Positions 6,846 through 14,692 of a stretch of 18,079 nucleotides of DNA are shown in pieces; within the stretch, counting starts at the first letter, position 1, and every line of letters begins with the position of its first letter. The position numbers and the translations under genes are program-made. The stretch spans positions 1 to 18,079 of the forward strand of contig JAAYGO010000214.1 in the NCBI GenBank assembly GCA_012727685.1. The letters run 5' to 3'. A model generated the notes under the pieces. The model ran no database searches, had not been told where the DNA came from, and was given only the letters and a program-made list of their open reading frames with translations. Origin of the DNA: Bacillota bacterium. GTDB lineage: Bacteria; Bacillota; Dethiobacteria; DTU022.

Positions 6846-8579
6846 ATGGAAGAGAGGATTAACGAACTGCTCGGCAGGCTGACGCTGGAAGAAAAAGTGG
6901 CCCTGACCACCGGCCGCGATTACTGGACCACCAGGCCGGTAGAACGCCTGGGCATACCTTCAATCTGGCTGAGCGACGGGCCGCACGGGGTCAGAAAAAT
7001 CCGCTCCAGCGATGACATGGGGCTGGGCGATGCCGTACCCGCCACCTGCTTTCCCACGGCCTCCTGCATGGCCTCATCCTGGGACCGCTCCTTAATCGCT
7101 GCCATCGGCAAAGCCATCGCTGCGGAATGCCGTGCCCTGGGTGTCCAGGTCCTGCTGGGGCCGGGGATCAATATCAAGCGAACTCCCCTGGGGGGAAGAA
7201 ATTTCGAGTATTTTTCCGAAGATCCCTACCTGACAGCCGAACTGGCCATTGCTTTTGTCAACGCGGTGCAGGAAGAAGGGATCGGCACCTCTTTAAAACA
7301 CTACGCCTGCAACAACCAGGAATTCGAACGGATGACCATCAGCGCGGAGGTGGACATGCGCACACTGCACGAGATCTACCTCTACGCCTTCGAGCGGGTG
7401 GTCAAAGAAGCCCGCCCCTGGACGGTTATGGCTGCCTACAATCGCATCAACGGCGTGCCCGCCACAGAAAACAGTTACCTGCTCACCACCGTCTTAAAAA
7501 ACGAATGGGGCTATGAAGGCTGTGTCATCTCCGACTGGACGGCGGTCAACGATAAAGAAAAAGCGCTGCTGGCTGGATTGGACCTGGAAATGCCGGGTAA
7601 AGGCGGCTCCGGCGACATGGCTGTTCTCCGGCTGGTCAAGGAAGGGCGCATTGCCGAAAGCGTCATTGATGAAGCGGTGCGCCGCATCCTGCGCCTGGTC
7701 CTGCAGGCGGAGCAGCATCAACGCCCGGCGGTTTCCTTCGACGCGGCGCTGCAGGCGGCTCACCATGCCCTGGCCAGGCGGGCCGCCGCCGAAGGTGCGG
7801 TGCTCCTGAAAAACGAGCATCACCTGCTCCCCCTGGACCGCAACTCCCTCTCTTCCCTGGCGGTAATCGGCCGCTTCGCCCGGGAGCCTCGCTACCAGGG
7901 GGCCGGCAGCTCCCAGGTGACCCCCAGCAGGGTGGACACGGCTTACGATGAAATAAAAAAACTGCTCGGCAACCAGTGTGAACTGCTCTACGCCCCGGGA
8001 TACGGCAGCGGCAGCGAGGTCGATGAAAACCTGATCGCAGAAGCGACGGCCGCGGCCAAACAGGCCGCAGTGGCGGTTGTCTTTGCCGGGCTGCCGCCTG
8101 AATGGGAATGGGAAGGGTTTGACCGCGATCAGCTCGCTCTGCCTGCGGCGCACAACCGCTTAATCGAGGCGGTCTGTGCAGTTCAGCCCCATACCGTGGT
8201 CTACCTGGCCAACGGCTCCCCTGTCACCATGCCCTGGCTGGATCAGGCGGAAGCGGTCATCGAGGGCTGGCTTGGCGGGCAGGCCGCCGGGGGTGCCGCC
8301 GCGGATCTGCTCTTCGGGCTGGTCAACCCCTCCGGGAAACTGGCTGAAACCCTGCCCCGCCGCCTGGAAGATACCCCGGCTTATCTGAACTTTCCCGGGG
8401 AGGCGGACAGCGTCAGGTACGGGGAAGGGCTTTTTGTGGGCTATCGCTACTATGACCGGAAGAAGATTGCGCCGCTCTTTCCTTTCGGCTTCGGCCTCTC
8501 CTACACCAGCTTCGAATACAGTGATCTGCAGTGCGACCGGAAAGGCTTACTGAAGGGGATCGGCTGCAGGTGCGGCTGA
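6846..8579 (+). CDS. glycoside hydrolase family 3 beta-glycosidase, N-terminal part (frameshifted)
   Basis: The first 577 codons of a family 3 glycoside hydrolase, most likely a beta-glucosidase or related exo-glycosidase acting on plant-derived oligosaccharides. It has the N-terminal TIM barrel with substrate-binding K151-H152 (SLKHYACNNQE) and the nucleophile Asp230 in VISDWTAV. The alpha/beta sandwich domain follows, with the EWEGFDR segment at residues 421-427 that is typical of the acid/base region. The start of the fibronectin-type-III-like domain appears at PFGFGLSYTSFEYSDLQ. Then the frame is lost: the last residues (CDRKGLLKGIGCRCG) are unrelated to the family, and the true continuation lies in the minus-one frame from 8531. 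GGGAGGAG (6828-6835) precedes the ATG by 10 nt. No signal peptide is seen, so the enzyme would be cytoplasmic. Confidence 0.85.
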   Translation: MEERINELLGRLTLEEKVALTTGRDYWTTRPVERLGIPSIWLSDGPHGVRKIRSSDDMGLGDAVPATCFPTASCMASSWDRSLIAAIGKAIAAECRALGVQVLLGPGINIKRTPLGGRNFEYFSEDPYLTAELAIAFVNAVQEEGIGTSLKHYACNNQEFERMTISAEVDMRTLHEIYLYAFERVVKEARPWTVMAAYNRINGVPATENSYLLTTVLKNEWGYEGCVISDWTAVNDKEKALLAGLDLEMPGKGGSGDMAVLRLVKEGRIAESVIDEAVRRILRLVLQAEQHQRPAVSFDAALQAAHHALARRAAAEGAVLLKNEHHLLPLDRNSLSSLAVIGRFAREPRYQGAGSSQVTPSRVDTAYDEIKKLLGNQCELLYAPGYGSGSEVDENLIAEATAAAKQAAVAVVFAGLPPEWEWEGFDRDQLALPAAHNRLIEAVCAVQPHTVVYLANGSPVTMPWLDQAEAVIEGWLGGQAAGGAAADLLFGLVNPSGKLAETLPRRLEDTPAYLNFPGEADSVRYGEGLFVGYRYYDRKKIAPLFPFGFGLSYTSFEYSDLQCDRKGLLKGIGCRCG

Positions 8580-9121
8580 AGGTGACAAACAGCGGGAAAA
8601 GGGCGGGACAGGAAATCGTGCAGCTCTACCTGCGCGACGAGTCGTCGTCCCTGGTCCGCCCGGATAAGGAGCTGAAGGGTTTTGCCAAGGTGGCGCTTGC
8701 TCCGGGTGAGACAAAAACCGTGGAATTCACCCTGACGGGGCGCGATTTCGCCTGCTATGACGGCAGCGGCGGCGCCTGGGTCGCGGAAACGGGCTGGTTC
8801 GAGATTCTGGCCGGCAGCTCCAGCGCCGACATCAGGCTGAGGGCCCGGGTTTATCTCGAATCTTCCCAAGCCATCAAACGCCGCTTCCAGCGGCTCATCC
8901 CCTTTAAATATTTTCTCGCCGACGAGCGCGTGAAAAAGACTTTCCAGGCAGAGCTGGGAGAATTGCCCATGGTGGCCCTCCTCTTATCGGGCGATCTGGA
9001 TCAAACGCTGCAGAAGATGCTCGGCAATATGCCGATCATCAAGCTGCTGGACTTTACCGGGGGCGAAATTACGGTGGAGATGCTCGACCGGCTGCTGGAC
9101 CGGATTAACCGGCAGGACTAG
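8531..9121 (+). CDS. glycoside hydrolase family 3, C-terminal part (frameshifted continuation)
   Basis: This frame continues the glycosidase upstream. It encodes the rest of the fibronectin-type-III-like domain (RLTEGDRLQVRLKVTNSG, then IVQLYLRDESSSLVRPDKELKGF, then TGWFEILAGSSSADI), followed by about 95 residues of helical C-terminal extension ending RINRQD. It has no ribosome binding site of its own at the nominal GTG at 8531. Joining the two frames at 8529-8533 restores a normal family 3 protein of roughly 760 residues. A single missing G in CTGCAGTGCG (compare CTGCAGGTGCGG 35 nt downstream) explains the shift. Either a real recent inactivating mutation or a sequencing/assembly error could be responsible. 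Confidence 0.8.
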   Translation: MRPERLTEGDRLQVRLKVTNSGKRAGQEIVQLYLRDESSSLVRPDKELKGFAKVALAPGETKTVEFTLTGRDFACYDGSGGAWVAETGWFEILAGSSSADIRLRARVYLESSQAIKRRFQRLIPFKYFLADERVKKTFQAELGELPMVALLLSGDLDQTLQKMLGNMPIIKLLDFTGGEITVEMLDRLLDRINRQD

Positions 9122-9232
9122 CCGGGCGTAAAAACTACGGTAGTGGCAAGTGGAATAAAAGCTTTGCCCCTTGCCACCCAAGAAGCCGGAGCCACTGTGG
9201 ACGAATGGATCGGTTGGGCTTCACCGGCACCA

Positions 9233-10153
9233 TCACGCCGTCGAAGCGGTGACCGCCTCCAGATCAACAATCCGGATGGGAAAGTTCAATTGATCGAGCA
9301 GGGCATTGTACTCCGCTTCGGTCAGCTCCTGCTTTTTCCCGGAGAGGCATACGAGGAGCGCTTCGATCACATTTGTGCCGAAAGAGCGCCCCTCCATGTC
9401 CGGGGTGGTGCAGACCAGTTTATGTAAATTCCGTTCTTTTAGCAGGCGAATATTTTCTTCCGTGATCGTGTTGGTGATAATTGTTTTACCGCTCAAGTCA
9501 TGCGGCATATATTTATAGATTAAATGGAAGTCGCCGGCAATTATATCTGCATCCCGAAAAAAACGCGAGAAACGCGGCTTGTTAATCTCCTGGCTATCTC
9601 CGGCCGGGTAGAGCATCGAGAAAGGCAGCCTGCAGATCAGCGGGAGAAGCAGCCTGGCCAGGAAGGCGATTGTTTTTAGGGAGTACAGCGGGATCGGCAA
9701 CCCCAAAACAAAGGGGAAATCGCCGTAAGTGAGCCGGCACCCGGCCTCCTCCAGGGCCTGGGCCATACTGAGGCGATCCATGGCGCAGACCATCAATGCC
9801 CGTTTGCCGCCCGCAAGCAAACCGGTTTCCCTGGCCAGGTAGTTGATTACCCGCCGCTCCAATGTTTTTTTAATCCCACCGCCGTCAACGATCGGGGTCA
9901 ACCGCGCCGCCTCCATGATCCGCCGCGCATCGCGCAGCTGATAGCGCCGGTCGATCGAGTAGAGGTTCACGCTGATCCCGCCCAGGCCGAAGGCATCCAC
10001 CTTTCCGTCCAGCGCTTTAATCGTTTCGATCATGCGCTCCATGTCGCCATCCATCCCGACCCTCTCCACCCGGCATTCCTGCCCGAGCAGGCTGACGGTA
10101 ACAGCATGATCCCGTTTGGACGAACCAAGGCTGATTCCCATTACTTTTTTCAC
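9233..10153 (-). CDS. conserved protein of the 'quinate 5-dehydrogenase'-annotated family
   Basis: A 306-residue protein that closely follows a family common in Moorella-like and other Clostridia and usually labelled quinate 5-dehydrogenase. I recall the family pattern: start MKKVMGISLGSSKRDHAV, then KVDAFGLGGI, TPIVDGGGIKKTLERRV, GDFPFVLGLPIPL, and ITNTITEENIRLL followed by EGRSFGTNVIEA. There is no classical GxGxxG dinucleotide motif at the N-terminus that would justify a dehydrogenase role, so the label should be treated with caution. The GTG start at 10153 is supported by AAAGGAG 8 nt upstream (10162-10168). It is a single gene, transcribed away from the molbindin gene and convergent with the glycosidase. 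Confidence 0.6.
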   Translation of the reverse strand: MKKVMGISLGSSKRDHAVTVSLLGQECRVERVGMDGDMERMIETIKALDGKVDAFGLGGISVNLYSIDRRYQLRDARRIMEAARLTPIVDGGGIKKTLERRVINYLARETGLLAGGKRALMVCAMDRLSMAQALEEAGCRLTYGDFPFVLGLPIPLYSLKTIAFLARLLLPLICRLPFSMLYPAGDSQEINKPRFSRFFRDADIIAGDFHLIYKYMPHDLSGKTIITNTITEENIRLLKERNLHKLVCTTPDMEGRSFGTNVIEALLVCLSGKKQELTEAEYNALLDQLNFPIRIVDLEAVTASTA

Positions 10154-10226
10154 TCAGACATCTCCTTTAAAAACTAAGATGATTGCATAAATTCAATCGA
10201 TGCTAGATTCAACCTTTCTGAATAAT

Positions 10227-10243
10227 ATCCTGCCGGGCAGGAT
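10227..10243. promoter_or_regulatory. 17-bp palindrome in the divergent spacer
   Basis: ATCCTGCC-G-GGCAGGAT has perfect 8-bp arms around a single central base. It lies in the 325-nt spacer (10154-10478) between the quinate-dehydrogenase-like gene and the molbindin gene, about 75 nt upstream of the former. It could be an operator or a short hairpin. Apart from this and a -10 box near the molbindin gene, I see nothing else supportable in that spacer. Confidence 0.3.
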
Positions 10244-10410
10244 CCCGCCTGAAACCGGAACTGCGTAAAACACGAAACCATGCGAACCCGCAGCCGGCCT
10301 TCACCCTGAGAGCATGAAGCCTCGAATAAGCTGATGAGAAACCAATCATGGTTAGCCACTTAACGGATCCGGATCAAAGCCGGAGCTGAGTAACTGGAGC
10401 AGAGATGGGA

Positions 10411-10416
10411 TATAAT
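10411..10416 (+). promoter_or_regulatory. possible -10 box of the molbindin gene
   Basis: A perfect TATAAT at 10411-10416 lies about 63 nt before the molbindin start codon. No convincing -35 hexamer is found 16-18 nt upstream, so the promoter may be weak or depend on an activator. Confidence 0.4.
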
Positions 10417-10478
10417 AGGTTTAAAGTTATTTATCACCTTTTCCGGCAACACATTACTGATCGGAGGTTAGAAGCAGG

Positions 10479-10688
10479 ATGCAGATTAGCGGGCGCAACA
10501 AAATCAAAGGCCGGGTGGTCGGGGTTACCCCGGGGACTGTCACCGCAGAGGTTGAGCTGGATATCGGCAGCGGGAACCGCCTCGCTGGAGTGATCACCAG
10601 GCGTTCTCTGGACGAGATGGGCATCAAAAACGGAGACGAGATCACCGCTTTAATCAAGGCCACTTCGGTCATGTTCATCAAGGGGTAA
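10479..10688 (+). CDS. mop: molbindin, Mop-domain molybdate/tungstate-binding protein
   Basis: A 69-residue single Mop domain (TOBE-like OB fold). Such proteins assemble into hexamers that bind molybdate or tungstate in the cytoplasm and buffer the oxyanion for cofactor synthesis. The typical sequence is present: the start MQISGRNKIKGRVVGV, then GTVTAEVELDIGSG, then GVITRRSLDEMGIKNGDEITALIKATSVM. The length is exactly that of a single-domain molbindin. GGAGG (10463-10467) lies 11 nt upstream of the ATG. It converges on the MOT1-type transporter and tungstate ABC genes, which agrees with its role. Confidence 0.9.
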   Translation: MQISGRNKIKGRVVGVTPGTVTAEVELDIGSGNRLAGVITRRSLDEMGIKNGDEITALIKATSVMFIKG

Positions 10689-10700
10689 TGCCCAAACCTG

Positions 10701-10745
10701 GGCCGCCTGGTAGACTTAGCCGTCAGCCGGGCGGTCTTCCTTTTT
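10701..10745 (+). terminator. Rho-independent terminator of mop
   Basis: GGCCGCCTGG (10701-10710) pairs with CCGGGCGGTC (10727-10736), ten pairs including two G-U wobbles, and is followed by TTCCTTTTT. It begins 13 nt after the mop stop codon, and its loop contains the stop codon of the opposing transporter gene. Confidence 0.65.
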
Positions 10746-11846
10746 CCTGTTTTGAAGAAAGACCAGCAGGTAATGAGTCCCTAGTCCGGCCAGGAAACCG
10801 TAAGCCATGTTTGTAAAGATGGAAACCAGGGCTGTTACCGCCAGCACCGCAAGTTCCCTGTTAAACGACACATCTCTGGCAAATTTAACCATCTCCAGGC
10901 CGACCAGAAACATCATTGCTCCGATGATCGCTTGCGGAAACACCGCAAACAAACCGGCAATGGAAGAAGCCAGCAACAGGCCCAGCAGTATTTCGATCAG
11001 CCCTTCCAGGATATTGGCGCCCCCGGTGCGGGCGCCGAAATAATACTGGCCGGCCAGGCCGCCGGCGCCGTGACAGAGGGGCATTCCTCCGAAAAAGGGA
11101 AACACCAGGTTCATTAACCCCATGTTTAAGGATAAGCGGCGCTCGCTGACCGGGCGATCGGGAAAATATTTTTTAATTAATGAAGAGGTAGAGATCACGG
11201 CATTGGTGGCGGTTAGCGGAATCTGGGCGAATCCGGCCAGAAGGAGCCCCTGCCACACTTCCACCGGTTTAAAAAAGGTTATTTCCGGCAGTGTAAAACC
11301 GGTAAACTTGACCTGGGCCAAATCGCCATGGAAATAGGTAATCGCTAATCCCAGCAACACCAGGACTACCGCTGCGGGAGCATAGCGGTTTTGGCGTAAA
11401 AAAATGACGATTAAGACTGACACTGCTCCCAGCAGCCACCAGTCGGCAAGAAATTTCAAGGCTTCCAGGGCAAGCAGGACGCCCAAAGCAACCTGGATGC
11501 CCCGGATGACCGGCCGGGGAGTATATTTAGCCACGTAATCCATAATTCCGGTAACGGCAAACAATAGCCAGACAATACCCATGCCTAAGCCCGACGCGTA
11601 GATCAAAGAAGGCGGCCACTGCTGGGCAATGGCCACCACGGCGAGCACTTTCATCGGCTCAATGGGCATGGGCAGGCGATAGACAATCCCGGTAATAATG
11701 TTGGCCAGGCCCATGGTAACAAGCAAGCCTGCCGGGTTGAGCCCGCATACGGCGATGTAGCCGATGGCCAGGGGAAAGAGGGTGCCGAAGTCGCCCATGG
11801 CCCCGGAAAGTTCGCGTAAACTGAATTCAAAAGGACCAATTTTCAT
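10716..11846 (-). CDS. MOT1-family molybdate/sulfate transporter
   Basis: A 376-residue polytopic membrane protein of the MOT1 family (SulP-related, PF16983), whose plant and algal members are high-affinity molybdate transporters. Both family signatures are seen: GAMGDFGTLFPL at residues 15-26, and GGMPLCHGAGG at about residues 253-263 with FGARTGG just after. About ten hydrophobic segments follow one another. The ATG at 11846 is chosen because GGTGGG lies just upstream and homology begins at MKIGPFEFSLREL; the longer TTG frame from 11891 has no ribosome binding site. It lies 63 nt downstream of tupC on the same strand and is probably co-transcribed, giving a second, ATP-independent route for molybdate or tungstate. 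The substrate is inferred from family and context. Confidence 0.82.
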   Translation of the reverse strand: MKIGPFEFSLRELSGAMGDFGTLFPLAIGYIAVCGLNPAGLLVTMGLANIITGIVYRLPMPIEPMKVLAVVAIAQQWPPSLIYASGLGMGIVWLLFAVTGIMDYVAKYTPRPVIRGIQVALGVLLALEALKFLADWWLLGAVSVLIVIFLRQNRYAPAAVVLVLLGLAITYFHGDLAQVKFTGFTLPEITFFKPVEVWQGLLLAGFAQIPLTATNAVISTSSLIKKYFPDRPVSERRLSLNMGLMNLVFPFFGGMPLCHGAGGLAGQYYFGARTGGANILEGLIEILLGLLLASSIAGLFAVFPQAIIGAMMFLVGLEMVKFARDVSFNRELAVLAVTALVSIFTNMAYGFLAGLGTHYLLVFLQNRKKEDRPADG

Positions 11847-11909
11847 GATTGCCCACCATGCCTTTACTAAACGAGGATGAAATACTGACAAAGCTATTTT
11901 ACAAAAATA

Positions 11910-12650
11910 CTAGTAGATCATGCGACCCTCAATAAAAGCCCCGGTCCGCGGATCATGCGGCGCGGTAAAGATCTGCTTCGTTTCCCCCATTTCCACGATC
12001 CGCCCGTCATATAAAAAGATCACCTCGTCTGTGACCCGCCGGGCCTGAAAAACATTGTGAGTAACCATAATTACGGTAATAGAGGTGTTCCGTTTTAGAT
12101 CCAGGATCAACCTTTCCATTAACTCCACATTAGCCGGATCCAGGTTTGCCGTCGGCTCATCAAGCAGCAGCAGGGCAGGTTCAAAAGCCACCGCCCGGGC
12201 TAAGGCCACCCGCTGGGCTTCTCCCCCGGAGAGGGTGGCTGCATGACGGCCGGCCAGCTCTTTCAATCCCACCTGCTCGAGAAGCGTGTCCACTCTTTTC
12301 TTAATCTCCTGCTTTTTAAACCCCCGCACTTTTAACCCATAAGCAATGTTTTCAAACACTGTGGTCCTGAAGAGTATCGTCTTCTGAAAAACCAGGGTCA
12401 TCTGACGGCGCAAGTCGAGGCTGTCTTTAGCATTATGGCTGTTGCTCCGGCCAAAATAATAGATCTCGCCTCTGTCCGCTTTCACCAGTTGATTGATAAT
12501 GCGCAGCAGGGTGCTCTTGCCGGCGCCGCTAGGACCAATAATACCGTAAATTTTACCCCGGTGGAGGACCAGCCGCTCTATGTTTAATACCTCCCGGTCA
12601 TACCGTTTGACCAGGTTTTCTACCCGCAGGACCACTTTAGCGCCGGGCAT
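11910..12650 (-). CDS. tupC: tungstate ABC transporter ATP-binding protein TupC
   Basis: A 246-residue ABC ATPase powering tungstate import with TupB. The Walker A motif GPSGAGKST is at residues 39-47. The Q-loop segment LVFQKTILF, the signature LSGGEAQRVALARA, the Walker B LLLLDEPTANLD and the switch histidine in VTHN are all intact. The ATG at 12650 is preceded by AAGGAGGAG at ideal spacing; the longer frame to 12710 would lie within tupB. It overlaps the tupB end by 14 nt, so the two are translationally coupled. The assignment to tungstate rather than molybdate or phosphate rests on the neighbouring TupB and TupA-like sequences. Confidence 0.85.
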   Translation of the reverse strand: MPGAKVVLRVENLVKRYDREVLNIERLVLHRGKIYGIIGPSGAGKSTLLRIINQLVKADRGEIYYFGRSNSHNAKDSLDLRRQMTLVFQKTILFRTTVFENIAYGLKVRGFKKQEIKKRVDTLLEQVGLKELAGRHAATLSGGEAQRVALARAVAFEPALLLLDEPTANLDPANVELMERLILDLKRNTSITVIMVTHNVFQARRVTDEVIFLYDGRIVEMGETKQIFTAPHDPRTGAFIEGRMIY

Positions 12651-13353
12651 GGCTTTCTCCTCCTTCCGGTGATTCTTTCTGGAATGTATAAAGCAGGGAA
12701 TTGATGACAAAGTAGATGGCCAGCAGGATCAGTCCCAGGCCGATGGCCAGCTCGAAATGGCCCTTACCGGTCTCCAGAACCATGGCTGTAGTCATCACCC
12801 GTGTGCGCCCCTCGATGTTACCGCCGACGATCATCACCGCTCCCACCTCGGCTACTACCCGGCCGAACCCGGTCACCACGGCCCCCAGAATGGAGTAGCG
12901 GCATTCCCGGATCACCGTCCATGCGGTTAGTAAAGGACCGGCCCCCAGGGTACGGGCTGTTTCCTCCAGCTCCCGGCCCCGGCTGCGGATACCAACCATG
13001 GTCAGGCCGGTTACGATGGGCAGGGCGAGGGCGACCTGCGCTGTAACCATGGCCACCGGAGTATAAAGCAGTCCCAGCACCCCTAAGAGGCCTTGCCGGG
13101 ACAATAGCAAATAGATCGCCAGCCCCGCCACCACCGGGGGAAGCCCCATCAGCGTATAGATGATCTTGTTGATCAGCCTGGTCTTTCTTTCCTCGCACAT
13201 TCCCAGCCAGGTGCCCAGGGGAACACCGAGCAGGGTGCTGATGATTATGGCCGCCCCCGAGACCTGCAGCGATAATAACACGATGCGCAGCAGGTAAGGG
13301 TCCAGGGTAATGATCAATCTGAAAGCTTCCAGAATACCGTCCAGCAGCGACAA
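12637..13353 (-). CDS. tupB: tungstate ABC transporter permease TupB
   Basis: A 238-residue inner-membrane permease with about five hydrophobic segments. It carries the TupB-typical cytoplasmic loop region EVGAVMIVGGNIEG followed by TRVMTTAMVLETGKG, which contacts the ATPase TupC. A TTG start at 13353 is preferred: AGGAGG (13360-13365) stands 6 nt upstream, whereas the TTG at 13368 overlaps that ribosome binding site. It follows tupA on the same strand after a 73-nt spacer with a strong hairpin. The length is normal for the family and the gene looks intact. Confidence 0.85.
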   Translation of the reverse strand: MSLLDGILEAFRLIITLDPYLLRIVLLSLQVSGAAIIISTLLGVPLGTWLGMCEERKTRLINKIIYTLMGLPPVVAGLAIYLLLSRQGLLGVLGLLYTPVAMVTAQVALALPIVTGLTMVGIRSRGRELEETARTLGAGPLLTAWTVIRECRYSILGAVVTGFGRVVAEVGAVMIVGGNIEGRTRVMTTAMVLETGKGHFELAIGLGLILLAIYFVINSLLYTFQKESPEGGESHARR

Positions 13354-13378
13354 AAAAATCCTCCTCAAATATTAACTC

Positions 13379-13408
13379 GCCCGGGGTACGGCTGAGCGCA
13401 CCCCGGGC
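13379..13408 (-). other. strong hairpin between tupA and tupB
   Basis: GCCCGGGGT (13379-13387) pairs perfectly with ACCCCGGGC (13400-13408) around a 12-nt loop. On the transcribed minus strand no T run follows, so it is more likely an mRNA-stability or attenuation hairpin, as is common after binding-protein genes in ABC operons, than a full terminator. Confidence 0.5.
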
Positions 13409-13426
13409 AGGGATAACCCTACAAAG

Positions 13427-14092
13427 TTATATTCCCAATCCGGGGAAGAAAAGGGTCTCTCCACCGATCTGGAAGGAGCTGATCAGAGACTGCCCTTCTT
13501 CCGAGATCAAAAACTCGATGAACTGAAGGGCCTCTTCATACTTTACATGTGGATGTTTTTCCGGGTTAACGGCCATCACTCCGTACTGGTTAAACAAGGC
13601 CGGATCCCCTTCGAGAACGATCTCCAGGTCGAGTTCATCCTTCATTGATAGATAGGTCGCCCGGTCGGTAAGAGTATAAGCCAGGTTCTCGTTGGCTACC
13701 GTCAGGGTGGCACCCATTCCCTGCCCGATGGCCATATACCATTCGCTCCCGGCCGGGTCTACGGAGGCTTCTCCCCAGAGCCGCAGCTCCATGCGGTTGG
13801 TGCCCGAATCGTCGCCGCGGGAGACAAAAGTATGCCCGCCCGCAGCCAGCTTGGCCAGCGCTTCGACCACGCTCTCTACGCCCTTGATACCGGCCGGATC
13901 GTCCGGTGAACCGACGAGCACAAAATCATTATACATTACATCGTGGCGATCAACAAAATAACCTTCTTCGACCAGCTGCAGCTCTGAGGCGCGGTCATGC
14001 ACCAGCAGAACGTCGGCGTCACCACGCTTCCCCGTTTCCAGGGCCTGGCCCGTGCCCTGGGAGAGGATCTCCACAGCAATGCCGGTTTCCAC
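13427..14092 (-). pseudogene. tupA: 5'-truncated tungstate-binding protein TupA
   Basis: The frame encodes the TupA-type binding protein from ETGIAVEILSQGTGQALETG to the normal C-terminus, including the oxyanion-binding segment SRGDDSGTN and the EEGQSLISSFQIGG tail. The signal peptide and the first strand of the mature domain, with the TTTS motif that helps bind tungstate, are missing, roughly 50 residues. A TAG stop lies eight codons before the nominal GTG at 14092, that GTG has no ribosome binding site, and no TupA remnant is found in any frame of the 171-nt spacer up to the HepT gene at 14264. Without a signal peptide the product could not work outside the cell. It is probably a truncated pseudogene, cut next to a toxin-antitoxin insertion. 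Confidence 0.75.
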
Positions 14093-14263
14093 ACCGGTAT
14101 CGGGAATGGACTAACTAAAAGACCGGTCCAAGGTGGGGAATAATATCATCTCCGTGTAATCCCGCACTTTGCTGAATGCACGGCTGGAGTTTCCAATAGG
14201 AACTTGAAGGGATAAAATGCAGCAGGTAAGCCGGTTAAGCGATACATCAGTATTGATGGGGCG

Positions 14264-14692
14264 CTAATGGGTTTCCAGGTAATCCTCCAGATATTCCATA
14301 TACTTTAAGTAATACTCCAAAGTACTTTTGATGGAATCATAGACTATCCGGTTGTCAATTTTTTGATATTCATGAACGATAATATTTCTCATACCTGTAG
14401 AAGGGGCTATTACGAGAGCAAATTCGAGCGGAAATACTTTTGCTTCCGCCATTTTTATAAAAGAAGAATAATAATCCGCCGGCGTTTCTTCCCCCGCTTT
14501 CTTTAACACCATATTGTTAATATCTGTTGCGGCCTCCACAATAAGTTGCAGCAGTCTTTCTGTCGTTCTTCTATAAAGATGGTTGCCGCTATAATCTTCA
14601 TAAGAAATGGATTGAAGCTCCGCCAGTTCTCTGTAGTAGGACTGCAGAGCGGCTAGCTTTTCCCGCACAATTTCTGTAAACGGGTTGTTCAT
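14264..14692 (-). CDS. hepT: HepT-like HEPN ribonuclease toxin
   Basis: A 142-residue all-helical HEPN (DUF86/HepT family) protein. It shows the R-x4-H-x-Y motif as RNIIVHEY, with R102, H107 and Y109. In characterised systems R and H form the RNase site, and the tyrosine is the residue AMPylated by the partner MntA, which neutralises the toxin. Residues 1-60 form the helical bundle start (MNNPFTEIVREKLAALQSYY). Its ATG overlaps the mntA stop codon by four bases (14689-14692), so antitoxin and toxin are coupled with the antitoxin first. The DNA is visibly AT-richer than its neighbours, suggesting transfer. Confidence 0.82.
   Translation of the reverse strand: MNNPFTEIVREKLAALQSYYRELAELQSISYEDYSGNHLYRRTTERLLQLIVEAATDINNMVLKKAGEETPADYYSSFIKMAEAKVFPLEFALVIAPSTGMRNIIVHEYQKIDNRIVYDSIKSTLEYYLKYMEYLEDYLETH

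Noticed and set aside
8523..8560. Programmed ribosomal frameshift in the glycosidase gene
   Set aside because: No slippery heptamer is present at the junction, glycosidases of this family are not known to use frameshifting, and a single missing G explains the shift more simply.
9143..9177. GTGGCAAG/CTTGCCAC hairpin as terminator for the glycosidase gene
   Set aside because: The arms pair well, but the loop is 19 nt long and no T run follows on either strand, so a terminator call is not supported.
10331..10346. Hammerhead ribozyme core (CTGATGAG followed by GAAAC)
   Set aside because: The two core pieces are directly adjacent, with no room for stem II, and no flanking helices I and III were found.
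14093..14263. Molybdenum-cofactor riboswitch or leader upstream of the tup genes
   Set aside because: Only a small CATCA/TGATG hairpin is seen, the space is short, and no conserved multi-helix architecture could be drawn. The open stretches of 30-40 codons in this spacer match no family that I recognise.
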